From positions 1 through 41,987 of the forward strand of contig JADGJT010000194.1 of the NCBI GenBank assembly GCA_027604005.1: 41,987 nucleotides of DNA. The letters run 5' to 3'. The notes under the pieces are model-generated. The model searched no databases. It worked only from the letters and a program-made list of their open reading frames with translations, and had not been told where the DNA came from. Below are positions 1 through 10,011 of the stretch, piece by piece. Within the stretch, counting starts at the first letter, position 1. Each line of letters opens with the position of its first letter. The stretch comes from Dinochytrium kinnereticum (Eukaryota; Chytridiomycota; Chytridiomycetes; Chytridiales; Chytridiaceae). The position numbers were made by a program, and so were the translations under genes.

Positions 1-516
1 AGGGGGGGAATTAGGGGCCGTACACTCAAAAGGGATCATCACGAATGACATTCAAATAACAATAGTTAATAATAAAAAAGTGGTGTGGTGTTTAGCATGA
101 ACTTTAGTTGTGATATGTTTTGGCTAAAAATGCATGTACTATAAAATCATGTTTCAAGGGATGATGATGACTCTTTCTCTTCTCCAGCAAAATCAAACAA
201 AGAAAAAAAGGGAAAATAAATATGTTAAAAAAAAAATAAAGAAAGATAGGAAGAAAGTGGGGCGAGAACTCACAGCAGCAAAAATGGTGGCGAAAGCAAA
301 AAAAAACAAAACAAAACAAAAAGCATAACTATCGGCGTTTGAGAAAGAGGAGCTTGGGTGAGCACAAACTTTTCAGCGAGACACTAGCGAGAAGAAGAGA
401 GAGACAAAAAAAAAAAAAAAGGAATGGGATATGAGGGGTGAAAAAAACAACAACAAAAAAAAACAACCAAACAAACTTGGATAAACCCAACAAATAAACC
501 ACGCCCCAATCGCCAT
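1..516. other. 3' flank of ATG15, no gene seen
   Basis: A-rich and low-complexity on the plus strand, with many A runs (for example around 220-240, 300-320, 408-420 and 455-463). Short open frames here are Lys/Asn-rich or, on the other strand, Phe/Cys-rich, as expected from homopolymer runs rather than coding sequence. It probably holds the 3' untranslated region and terminator of the minus-strand gene that ends at 517. Confidence 0.6.
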
Positions 517-2636
517 TCATCTCCACCCCCACCCCCCGCAATCAACACATCCACCACCACCACCCACTTCCTTCCCATTGACAGAACAAGTGGGAACGTA
601 TTCCCAGCTGTTCAAATACCGATCTATCACGTATTGAATCCCGTGGTTGTAGATGCTGGAGGATTTGGTTATTCCGATCCTCTGAGATTGTCGTTGGAGC
701 CGCTGAGGTGGTGAGGTTTTGCCGTCCTGGTCTTGCTCGTACAGGCATTCCTTACCAATGTGACAGCGGGTTTCAAGGGCGTACTTTTTGAATTGAGAAA
801 TGGATTTAGAAGATAGAAGGGGAAAGAGAAGGGGAAAGAGATGGGGCTGGGCAAGCTCCCCCCACCTCCCCCACCCCCCGCCCAAAAAAAAGGAAAAGGA
901 ACTCACCCCGCCATACCAACACCCCCCCGCACTCCCCTTCAAGCATTCCCCCAAAAAGATCGGATCCCCATCATTCCCAAACTGATAGATCATCAAAGTG
1001 TTCAAAAACGGCACAAACTCTGTCAAATCACCATCCGCCTTCTCCTCATCGCCCACCTCCTCACTCATCATCACCATTTGCTTTGACTTGGAGAAAGGAG
1101 ATTGGGTGGTTGGAGAGGTTGGAGGTAATGAGGGGAGCAGACCGAGACGTTTAGCAAAGAGAAGGTCACCGGGAGTTTCGTAGGTTAGCGCTGGGAGGTC
1201 AAAGGTGAGGGCCACGAGGGACGCTAGTGCGCCGCCTAGGGAGTGGCCTGACATCCAGATGGAGGAAGCCGGGAAGAGGAGTTGGACGGTATGGGCAATG
1301 GACTATAATTTTATGGAAAAGGGAAGTCAGTAGAATTAAAAGATGTTTGGACGAAAAAATAGTAGAATATCGAAGGATTGAAGAAGGGGAAGAGTAAATC
1401 TGATCAACACTCCTCAAAGAAAAATAGACTTACAGTTGCCAAGCGATAATAACTCTCCTTGAAATCCGACTCCCTTCTAACGCATTCAACATCACAGGAC
1501 GTCGCAGCACGGTTCGCGCATCCGCAGACTGGTGTCCACGACCATCCGGCCTTTCCACAGCAACAAGAAAACATCTTGTTGTCATTCAACTTGTCATTAG
1601 CAGAGGAGGGGCCACCAGTGACAGGGGTTTGAAGAGATGTGCCTTTAATGACTATGACAACCACATCTTGACTTTCAGAGGCGTAGATATAGCCCCGGAT
1701 GCCTGATCCTTTGGTGCCAAAACCGTCGCTCTGTCAAAGAAAGTCAACATGTTTGAAATGATATAGCAAGCAAGGGAGAGAGGTAAGTAACGCATTGATA
1801 CTCACTGCACCCCATCCGGGAACCTCTACCCACTCCCGATTCGTCGGCTCATAATATGCATTATATGCCATCTTCCCCAACGCCAACACCGTATCCCTAC
1901 TCCGATCATCCGGAACCACGTAACTCTTATGAGCAACTGTCACCATCTCGCCATCATTATCCAAGGCCGAGAACGACTCGTCCTCCTTCGAAACAACACC
2001 GCCCCGCCTCCCAGCCGGTCCATCGTAAACCTCACTCCACCACTCTAGAGACTCCTTCTCCTCCCCCGACAAGCCCTTAACCCCCACACCCTTCATCTTC
2101 CTCACCCACTTTGCACGCTCTGAAAATCCACTCCAAAGCGGTACCGCATCGACCTTATACGAGACCTCTGTGTGATCAAAGAAAGATGGAGAAGGCAACA
2201 CCATCGATTCCTGCAGCAGTTTCAATCGTTTGGCTGCCTCTCGTTTATGTCTGACGCCCACAGCTTCTTGTAGGAAGGATGTGGGGAGGGCGTGAATGAG
2301 ATCTGGGTCTGGTGACCATGTTGTGTTGAGGTTGGTGGGGTGTGTCGGGTCAGGATGGAAATCGGTGCGTTCAAAGTAGGTCCTTTCGGGGGTGTACGGA
2401 TGGGATGTCAGGGGCGAATGCGGGATGTGACCGATGCGAAAGATGTGGCGTAGGGAGAGGGTTGAAGAGCCTCGCTGGTTGCGGTCGGTGTTGCTGTTGT
2501 TGCTGTTGTTTGACGAGGATGTGGCGGAGATGGGTGTTGTCAGGGGAGGTTTGTCGGTGTTGGTGGAGGTGGCGGCGGTTGGAGTGACCGAGACGACGAC
2601 GGTCAGTGCGAGCAGCGCAGCGTTGAAGACTACCAT
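517..2636 (-). CDS. ATG15: ATG15-like autophagic-body phospholipase, four exons
   Basis: Vacuolar lipase that breaks open autophagic bodies and multivesicular-body vesicles after delivery to the vacuole. My spliced model is 2636-1806, 1730-1434, 1302-907 and 783-517, giving 596 aa with every junction in phase 0 and GT-AG ends. A hydrophobic signal-anchor lies at residues 1-20, as in Atg15, a single-pass ER-to-vacuole protein. Family landmarks in order are a KMAYNAYYEP block at the end of exon 1, then VIVIKGTS and NDKLNDNKMFSCCCG in exon 2, and the catalytic-serine elbow GHSLGGALASL with a following YETPGD in exon 3. Exon 4 carries the TRCHIGKECLYE cysteine block and an NHGIQYVI segment with the probable catalytic histidine. 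The length is close to the family's usual 500-650 aa. The third intron is a multiple of three and stop-free, so read-through would add about 41 residues. The last 20 or so residues are Gly/Cys/Trp-rich and may be inexact. Confidence 0.93.
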
Positions 2637-3312
2637 ATCAGTGGGGAATGACTGATGGGGTGAAGGCGGTGAGGGCCGTCAGGGTTGTTGATGGGTGTGG
2701 ATGGATGGGTGGTGGATCGTGAGTCTCAAACCTCGCCTCCAACAGCTCAAATTTGTCCGTTTTGCCCCAAACCCCAACAACTGACCGACCGCCTGACCAA
2801 TCCCTACGAGTGGCGGACGCTTTCTTGCTTTCAGCCGGCGACGGACGGATGCAATGGGAGGACGCGCGAGCTGTCAAATCAACCTCCCGCACTGACGGAC
2901 GCACGGACGGACTCAGCAAAGGGTCTGGAAGTTTAGCTGCTTTTCGGTTGAAGAAGATGCCATTGCGATGATTGTTCTCCCCTGTCTGCATCTCAAAACA
3001 CGCTATGAAAGTTCAATACACTACCGTTATGATTTATTCTGGCTGTTTCTATAAAAGTTAATAAAATTAAATGTAAAATGTAAAATAGGAGCGAAAGGCT
3101 GGACGCGCTCAACATTTGTTATAAAATAAATCAAGGCGTGTGGAGATAAACATGAAGTTAATAGAAGTAAAAGAGCGCGACAGCCTCACAAGAGCAGATA
3201 TAAGACGCCTCCCTCTCCATACGTGATATGTGACGAAAGGATGGGAATAGGATGATAAGGGATAATAAAAGAATGATAAGGGATAATAAAAAGAACAAAA
3301 AAAAAGATCACA
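2637..3312. other. ATG15 promoter region and 3' flank of the next gene
   Basis: No coding region is supported. The part next to 2636 is GC-richer and should hold the ATG15 promoter and 5' UTR. The part from about 3000 is AT-rich and should hold the 3' end of the gene that stops at 3313. Confidence 0.5.
3253..3291. repeat. Two-copy 18-bp direct repeat
   Basis: The 18-mer TGATAAGGGATAATAAAA occurs at 3253-3270 and again, identical, at 3274-3291, just downstream of the minus-strand gene ending at 3313. It is probably a small slippage duplication in the 3' UTR. I attach no function. Confidence 0.85.
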
Positions 3313-4224
3313 TCACGACATACTCGAAGAGCTCTGCTTATACTCCTCCGTATCCATATACGAGAATTCACTTCGAATCTTACTCATGACATCAGAAGAT
3401 ATTGCCGGAGAAGTGGTCTTCATCGCAACTGGCTTGCTTAACTTGTCCTGTTCAGCACAGTACTTTCGCATGGCTATTACATCAGCCATGTCACTATGCC
3501 GCCTCATCCCAGGCTTGTACTGCAGCGATCCAGGAGCCGGAGAGGACTTGATCCGAGAAGCAGATCGAAGAGGATTACACGTGCCCGTCGTCGCAATCAC
3601 GGTTTGAGAGGCATTTGCGTTCGTCAATGACCCAGACTTGAGGACCTCAGACGACCTCCCAAAAAGTCGTGAATCCGTGGATTTATCTTCATTCAAGATG
3701 GAGAACTCTGCGAGGCGATGGGGTCTTGGTTGAAGACTTGGATCTTGCTTCGGTGGAAGGCAGACGGATTTGGAGTGTGGGATCCTGAAATGAGAGGATG
3801 ACGCTGAGGGGTCGAAAATGAGCGATCTGTTAGAGTGCATCGCTCCTTCGAGATCCTTGGAACTTTGGCCAGGTAGATGAGCCAGCGACTTGCGGTATTC
3901 GTTGGATTGCATGTAGAGAAAGCCATATTTCTCGTAATCTGATTGCTGCGGCTCTGACAACGGCGAAGCCTTAACCTTATGATTCGTGCTTGTCTTGGTT
4001 CCCGAAGAGCTCTCCCTAGAAACCTGACGAGAGTCAACCGGGCTCACCCCGTTCACAGCAGTCTCCATGGTAGACGCCACTGACACTGAGAACGCAACCG
4101 CTCGAAGAGCATCGGCGCGCATCCTATCCTCATCACCTTCCCCACCACTGGCACCTCGATGCCCCTGAAACACTTTCTTGATCTTGTGAACAAGCCGATT
4201 TAAAGCAGAGGCTTCTTCGGCCAT
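3313..4224 (-). CDS. Unrecognised protein with one YEKYGFLYMQSNEY motif (paralogue A)
   Basis: I do not recognise this family. It is a single exon of 303 aa starting at the first ATG (4224); the open frame runs 20 codons further upstream, but only from a TTG. The N terminus has a short basic amphipathic helix (LNRLVHKIKKVF, residues 9-19). A long Ser/Thr/Pro-rich, presumably disordered middle follows, with one copy of a tyrosine-rich motif at residues 97-110 (3936-3895). The C-terminal cap EFSYMDTEEY lies at residues 286-295. The helix, the motif and the cap all recur in the neighbouring gene at 4761-6395, so the two are tandem paralogues on the same strand, 536 bp apart. There is no signal peptide, membrane segment or catalytic motif, which suggests a cytosolic scaffold or adaptor (inference). 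Confidence 0.72.
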   Translation of the reverse strand: MAEEASALNRLVHKIKKVFQGHRGASGGEGDEDRMRADALRAVAFSVSVASTMETAVNGVSPVDSRQVSRESSSGTKTSTNHKVKASPLSEPQQSDYEKYGFLYMQSNEYRKSLAHLPGQSSKDLEGAMHSNRSLIFDPSASSSHFRIPHSKSVCLPPKQDPSLQPRPHRLAEFSILNEDKSTDSRLFGRSSEVLKSGSLTNANASQTVIATTGTCNPLRSASRIKSSPAPGSLQYKPGMRRHSDMADVIAMRKYCAEQDKLSKPVAMKTTSPAISSDVMSKIRSEFSYMDTEEYKQSSSSMS

Positions 4225-4760
4225 TCCCTTTTTTTGTGCTAGTTTCTTCCGAGAACGAAGAGCTGTAATGGGAATTCTAACCAACTGTGAGGGAAGCTCA
4301 ATCTTGGTACGCTGAATTGGGATTAATACGGACGGTTTTCAGCTGATTGGACGCAACGGGCAGAAAGTTAGGTTTGGGGTGGAGTGCGGTGGCGCCATTG
4401 TGGTGCGGTTGGTGAGGAAACGTGTCGATCTTTTGGGTTTGATGCTGCGCATCCGCCATCAAACAATGAAAAGCTCAACACTGCAGGTTATTCCGCTTGA
4501 TAGGCATACTATCAGGTGCTAAAAATAGAATGGATCGGGATAAATCGTCATTGGTGAGCGGCTTTGAAGCAGCAGCGGCAGCCGCATTGGCCACGAATCT
4601 CTCGATTGTCCATCGTCTTTTTGGAACGGATTGTTCCATGAGATGACGAATCCAGTGGATCCCATCGACGGGTAGCTGGCTGGTCTAGTCTCGCTTCACC
4701 GTTAAGCCATTACTCTGGGGTCATGTTAAAAAAAATGGGGGATTTTCATTCTTCTGGGTT
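4225..4760. other. Spacer between the two tandem paralogues
   Basis: I see no gene here. It should contain the promoter of paralogue A (start 4224) and the 3' UTR of paralogue B (stop 4761). No extra copy of the tyrosine-rich motif is visible. Confidence 0.5.
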
Positions 4761-6395
4761 TCAAGACAGGCTGTCAACGCCCTGCCTGTATTCCTCCGTC
4801 CGCATGTACATGAATTCGTCCAAAACAGCCTGCATCACAGCATCTGGAACGTTTGCGTTCGGCGTGGAGGAAGACGGCCCGCTTCTCGGCCCTGTGTTAT
4901 GTTTTGGGACACCAAGGCCTTGTTGTGGCTCCCCCCTTTCTTGCGAAGAACCGGCTGAGGAAGCAACTTGTGCAATTCGAAGACCGTCTGGTAGAGTCGA
5001 GAAGGGGACATCCATATCTGAAGAATTTGATGCCGCCATGTGACTAGAGTTGGAGAGCGTCGACTTGCGTATTGGTCTTGTCTTGGAAGCTACCTTTCTA
5101 TCCACTGATTTTGGTGAAGACGGACGACTGCCAGAGACAGAAAAGCTTCTAACATATTCACTTTTACGGCTGATACCTTGAGCATTCACCTCTGATAGTC
5201 TTCCAGCTTCAATCGAACCTGAAGATGACTTAACGGCGTCTGCCGTTGCAGAGTTATCTTGCTCGGCCTTATGTTTCAATGAACTCGACTTGGTACGATT
5301 TATTTCCTTGCTACGGAGAAGCATCGAGAGGGGCGTTGCACCTTGTCCAGGAGGTCGGCTCGCGTTGCTAGATCCATGTGGGGGCTCCAAGGACTGACTC
5401 CCCAACCGTGTCATGGACTCAAGGTATTCTGCAGACTGCATATACAGCATATCGTATTTCTCATAGTCCGCACGCAGATCCGTGTCTTCAAAAATGGATG
5501 TTACCTCGATGCCCGTCGTTTCACCCAGATCAGTGGAACATGTATTGGAGCGTGCAGAACTTGAGGTCAAAGTTGATTGCCTGTCCTTGCGGAAGATCTG
5601 GACGTCTGGTTTGGAAGCGGAGATAGACCGAGTGTCTTTTCTTTGAAGGTAAACGGAGAGGTTGGCTCCAGAACTTCCTTGCATGGTTGATCCTGGGGCT
5701 TTGGGTGGGGTAATCTTGCCGCCTGGAATGTCAAGTGATGACTTTGTTCCTGGGTTGCTTGTCGAACGAAGGTACTCATCTGATTGCATGTACAAGAAGT
5801 CGTATTTTACGTAATCCATTCGTCTGCAGTCTGCTTCCAACGTAGGGGGTGCCTCTTTCCGAGCAGGCAATGATATTGTGGAAGGCCGTGTGAAAGACTT
5901 GGTGGTCCTAGCCTCAACTGGTTGTTCTGTCGTCTGGATTGATGCGGAACGCTGGTCGTATTTCAAAAGGAGGCTGGGATGCGATACTTTCGAATGATCT
6001 TGTTTGGGCGGTCTTGGACCTATAGCAAAGGTGTTTGGGCCGTTTGAGAGAGACCCTTGCCTTGCCAGCTGAGTTGTCGACTGCAGGTATTCTGTAGACT
6101 GCATGTAGAGAAAGTCGTACTTTTCGTAATCGGGTATGTTATCCCCAGCTCGCCCAGATGATTTGACTATATGAGAGGGCGTTTGTGTGCAAGTTGAGGG
6201 AAGTCCCTGAGTTGCCAGTATTGGTGCAGGTGGAGGAGAACCAAGTGCGAGCGGCGCAGGTACGCCATCACTAGCGATGCTCTTGAAGTCTTTGGCTGAC
6301 TCACCATCGGAGGGATCGCTGATGGATTGCCTTCGAAAGGCGCTCTTGATCTTATTCAAGAATTTGGATGCAGCTGGAGCGCTGTCGCCGTACAT
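4761..6395 (-). CDS. Unrecognised protein with three Y-x-K-Y-x-[FM]-L-Y-M-Q-S motifs (paralogue B)
   Basis: I do not recognise this family. It is a single exon of 544 aa starting at the first ATG (6395); the open frame extends six codons further only through a TTG. Its N-terminal basic helix (KFLNKIKSAF, residues 11-20) matches that of paralogue A. Three nearly identical 14-residue motifs follow: YEKYDFLYMQSTEY at 90-103, YVKYDFLYMQSDEY at 195-208 and YEKYDMLYMQSAEY at 311-324. Each is followed 38-42 residues later by a weaker element with consecutive hydrophobics, a basic stretch and RS/KS serines (near 141-152, 246-260 and 355-371). The C-terminal cap EFMYMRTEEY (527-536) again resembles paralogue A. 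The linkers are Ser/Thr/Pro/Lys-rich and look disordered. Tyrosines are concentrated in the motifs while the linkers diverge, which points to a selected short linear motif rather than a fold. Confidence 0.75.
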   Translation of the reverse strand: MYGDSAPAASKFLNKIKSAFRRQSISDPSDGESAKDFKSIASDGVPAPLALGSPPPAPILATQGLPSTCTQTPSHIVKSSGRAGDNIPDYEKYDFLYMQSTEYLQSTTQLARQGSLSNGPNTFAIGPRPPKQDHSKVSHPSLLLKYDQRSASIQTTEQPVEARTTKSFTRPSTISLPARKEAPPTLEADCRRMDYVKYDFLYMQSDEYLRSTSNPGTKSSLDIPGGKITPPKAPGSTMQGSSGANLSVYLQRKDTRSISASKPDVQIFRKDRQSTLTSSSARSNTCSTDLGETTGIEVTSIFEDTDLRADYEKYDMLYMQSAEYLESMTRLGSQSLEPPHGSSNASRPPGQGATPLSMLLRSKEINRTKSSSLKHKAEQDNSATADAVKSSSGSIEAGRLSEVNAQGISRKSEYVRSFSVSGSRPSSPKSVDRKVASKTRPIRKSTLSNSSHMAASNSSDMDVPFSTLPDGLRIAQVASSAGSSQERGEPQQGLGVPKHNTGPRSGPSSSTPNANVPDAVMQAVLDEFMYMRTEEYRQGVDSLS

Positions 6396-7747
6396 TATTT
6401 GAGAGGCGCGCAAGGTCCAAAAAGTATGGTTCTTCTATTCTGTCTAGGTACAAGTCTCATACGGTCGGAACGCAGATGTTGCTGATTGGATGCTACCGTA
6501 TCTAAACTTGGACCTAATCGTGCTGATTGGAATCCAAAGAAAAGTGTTTGAGTGAGCCATTCCACTGATCCCAAGTTGCCTTTCCATGATCCAGTCATTT
6601 CGTGTCTTCTTTGGTTGCTTTCAATGTTCCGCCGTTTCAATCCTGCGGAAAGGGGTGCCATTCGGTGTTGGCAGCGTTTAACTGGCTGTGAGGTACTGGA
6701 CGCTGGACGTAGAAATTGATTGAATAACCTCAACTCCCTGGCAAACAGCAGCACCATCGCACACTTCACTCAGACCCACCTCCGTAGCAGCCAGCTGCAC
6801 CTGGAACCATAACAAGGCGAGGTTGTCAACTTTATCAAGATGACATTCACTTCACTGGGTCTATTTTGGGGCTTTGTCTGTTGGCTATCTGGTTGATTCC
6901 TTTTACTTCTTTTTCCCCCCTTTGGCTATTAATATATACCTTGAATTGCAATACAACACACTGTTGGCGGGTAAACCTTCGTCAAGAGAACTTCAGGTTG
7001 CCCTAACATCAAAACCTCCATGTCCTTAGGTTGATGCATCCAATCCATGAGCAATATGGGTTGGCCCAGCACCTTCCACATAGTGCCTTGAAATATAGCT
7101 TCGCCTAGAAGGATGCTGTGTAGCCGTCTATATAACCGCACCGGCAAATCCAGCAAATGCATGATCAAACGATGGGTAAAATATAGAGCTTTTGGGAGAG
7201 AAGTCAGAACGGATCAAGGAGAGGGCTATAAAAGAATCTTCGCGTGTGGTGTCAGAGAGGAGTGGTTCTAGAACCACTAAAGCGTCGGCGAGGGAGAATC
7301 CGAGATTGGCTAGCGTTTATCATAGGTTCGCTTTATTTTCTCGGTGGGGGTGATTCCAGGCCTTGCGATTCACATGACATTAATGACTTCATCCGTTTCA
7401 ACATGATATCGCTAAAATGCGTTTTTTGCTCCCCGGCTTTGAGGGCTATCGAACCTAGAAATAGAGGGATTTCTGCTTACGGTTATCTGATTACCATGCA
7501 TATTACTTTATCGGTAATAAGAAGGCCGCGATATTATTTGGGATTTGTTGGTAGCTTTTATCTCTTTTGTCAAAGCTGTTCAACGAAGTATTCTTCACAC
7601 TTTTTTTTATTTACACAGGCATAGAATGGAAAGAATGCATCATGGCATCATGGCAGCATGCAAAAAATGAAATACTGCTAAAATAAAAGATGAAGCGGCG
7701 AATGTGCATAAGACGAAATGGGTGAGCGATGCTAAGTGACTAAAGCT
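6396..7747. other. Intergenic region without a supported gene
   Basis: This 1.35-kb gap lies between the start of paralogue B (6395) and the end of pirin (7748). The minus strand carries an open frame at 6929-7162 that could start at ATG (7162), about 77 aa, unrecognised and without introns or partners. The plus strand has an open frame near 7244-7624. Neither shows a domain, so I do not call them. The right end (7600-7747) should be the pirin 3' UTR. Confidence 0.5.
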
Positions 7748-8711
7748 TCAATTCCCCTTGCCGGTCATGTCCAGAAAGATAAACTCTGCCTTCCCATCGC
7801 CCACAGACTGGAATATAAGTTCATCCCACTTTCCAAGATCATTTATAAACAACCCATCCCCCTCCTCCAACCTCGCTGTGACCTTCCCATCTCCAGTTGA
7901 AACCTCTACAGCCGAATTGTTTCCCGACATAACAACATGCACGTACCCAATTCTGTCTTCCCCAACAACACGGTGCTTTGACTCCGCCCTCTGATTCAAA
8001 ATCGCAGCAAACATGTAAAGATCCTGATGAATTCCAATCAGATTCTTCGCAGCAGCTCCTCTGAACCCGTCCTCCCCGAGACCTTGCTTTACCTCGCTAG
8101 GAACCATTAAAGGAACTGGTCGAACAGCATCTATCTTGACTTCGTCAGGGACGAATATGGTTGAGTAGCTGGGTTTGAGACCTCGAACTTGGGGTTTTGC
8201 CCAGAGCTGAAGGAAGTGAACGGGGGTTTCGCGAGAGGTGTTCATCTCTGAGTGAATGATACCCGTGCCTGCTGAGGTGAATTGCAGACAGCCCCGAGGA
8301 AGCGTTTCAACGTTACCCATGCTGTCGCGATGGGAGAGGAAGCCAGAGACGATGTACGAGAAGATTTCGTATTCTCGGTGAGGGTGAGCACCGAATCCAT
8401 TTATGGGTGATACTTTGTCCTCGTTGAGAACTCGCTGGTTGGGATATGGCGATTAATATAGTTCTCCATATATGGTTTTTTTTTTTTGATGTAGGAAAAG
8501 GATAACCTGGACTCACCAGAGGTCCAAACCCTTCAAAACGGTGGTCATAGTAGCCCGCAAATGAAAACGTCAACTTGGTGTCCAACCAGCCGTGGTTGGC
8601 GGCCCCTCGATCACCGGACTTGCGGATGGTGAATCTGGGCGAGCCGCCAGAGACAGTGGGTTTGGGAGTCTCGCCAACAACAGAGGATTCCGTGATGGTT
8701 GCAGTTATCAT
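7748..8711 (-). CDS. Pirin (cupin-fold iron protein), two exons
   Basis: Pirins are bicupin proteins found in nucleus and cytoplasm. They bind Fe; some members have quercetin dioxygenase activity and the human one is a transcriptional cofactor. The model is exon 1 8711-8517, an 82-nt intron (gtgagt...cag), and exon 2 8434-7748, in phase 0, giving 293 aa against about 290 for human pirin. The start is the first ATG (8711). The metal-binding signature is present: HPHREYEIFSY follows the GFGAHPH turn (two histidines), and GTGIIHSEM supplies the third histidine and the glutamate. The C-terminal cupin is complete to MTGKGN. The intron contains a run of A on the coding strand that could cause sequencing slippage, but the phase is clean. 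Confidence 0.94.
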
Positions 8712-10011
8712 GACTGAATGTCCGTTTTTTCCTTCTGCTGGAAAAGTGATTCTGGTGAGATGTGAAGTGGGGGTAGCTGCTGGATGTGGTGCGGTAGTGT
8801 GGGGGGGAGTTGTTGATGGTCAGCGCTTTTTGTAGCTGAGACTTCTTTGAAATTGTCATTTCACCCATCCGAGTTCATCCTTCCGCTGTTCTGAAGCTTT
8901 CCATCCGTCGACCAGCGCCATACGCCGGATACGTAAGCATTCAGCACCAACGACTCCTACCTGGCCGTCTCAAGCTGCCTTTCTGAAGTCAGGAAACGGA
9001 TCGGCTGGACGCAATTCCAAGGGAGGTTTGACATTTGCGAGGATGTTCGTGGGTTTGTTGCCCTACCTCTTTTAATTCCTAGTTGCTTCGTGTATTTTTG
9101 CTGGAGGTGAGGAGGTTTTGGCGGGCAAGAAGTGGGCATGAGGCAGGACTAGGGTTCCCCCATAAGGCTACTTTGAACTCCTCTATCTCTCGACTGTTTT
9201 CAAAACGAGGATCCCGGGGATGAGCCACACTTAGAGCTTCTAAATGATGGTGTTTAGAAGTTGTAATCATGTATCCATCTGGAGCCGTGGGCGAATAAAC
9301 ATCATATCGCTCTCCCTAGTGTTTCTAAACACATTCTCAACGGAAGTTACATCAATGATAACACCTGTCCTTTTAACTAATTTATCATAAGAGCCAGGAT
9401 ATGGAGTCTCTATGCTTCATATTATTTCATACATGTACATACTTCCCAATTCCACCGCCATCGTACATCCGGGGAAAAAAAATAATCCCAACAAAACAGT
9501 CAGAGAGTCGCCGGCGCCTTGGACCGCTTGAAAAAGGCTCGTTGCAGGCTCATTGTCTACGCATGGAATGCCAAGATGCCTGCCAGCACGGGATGTCCCA
9601 CTGAGTTAGCTGATTGCCTCGAAGATACCTGCAAGGAGTTCTGTAGGGGTGCTTCAAGGGGCCCGTGGTCTTTCCCACTTTCGGAAGTGGTCCACCCACA
9701 AAGACTTGAGCGTCAAATGAACGAGGTTGGGGCTTCTCAATGTGCAACGTAGCTCCAGGACACAGGGCACAGACATAAAAAAAAAACAAAAAAACCATAC
9801 AACTGCACTTGTGCATACGCCTAATTAATGTGCCTTTAAAAGCCGTCAAACCTCGTTTTGGTCCTCTTCTCACACCCGCTTAACCTCATCTTCGATCCTG
9901 ATATGCTCCTTGGGTGCTCGCTTCAGCGCTGTTGCTGGTCAGTGAACACTTGCCTAGTTCACTTTCTATGCCATTACAACTGACCGTCTCATCGTTCTTC
10001 GATTTGATCAG
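8712..10011. other. Pirin upstream region and 5' part of the esterase locus
   Basis: No complete gene is seen. The left part should contain the pirin promoter. The right part (about 9830-9937) probably contains the first exon and promoter of the plus-strand esterase. The frame that joins in phase across an intron 9938-10011 (gtcagt...atcag) reads ...FSAVA into the esterase but has no ATG before an upstream stop, so the start is still missing. Short open frames at 8957-9270 and 9401-9873 have no recognisable content. Confidence 0.45.

Noticed and set aside
6396..6769. 5' extension of paralogue B into the 6395-6769 open frame
   Set aside because: No motif resemblance to the family, and the first ATG of paralogue B already yields the N-terminal helix shared with paralogue A.
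6929..7162. Possible 77-aa minus-strand protein starting at ATG 7162
   Set aside because: Met/Leu-rich and unrecognised, with no splice structure; I considered a transposon remnant but saw no RT, integrase or RNase H motif.
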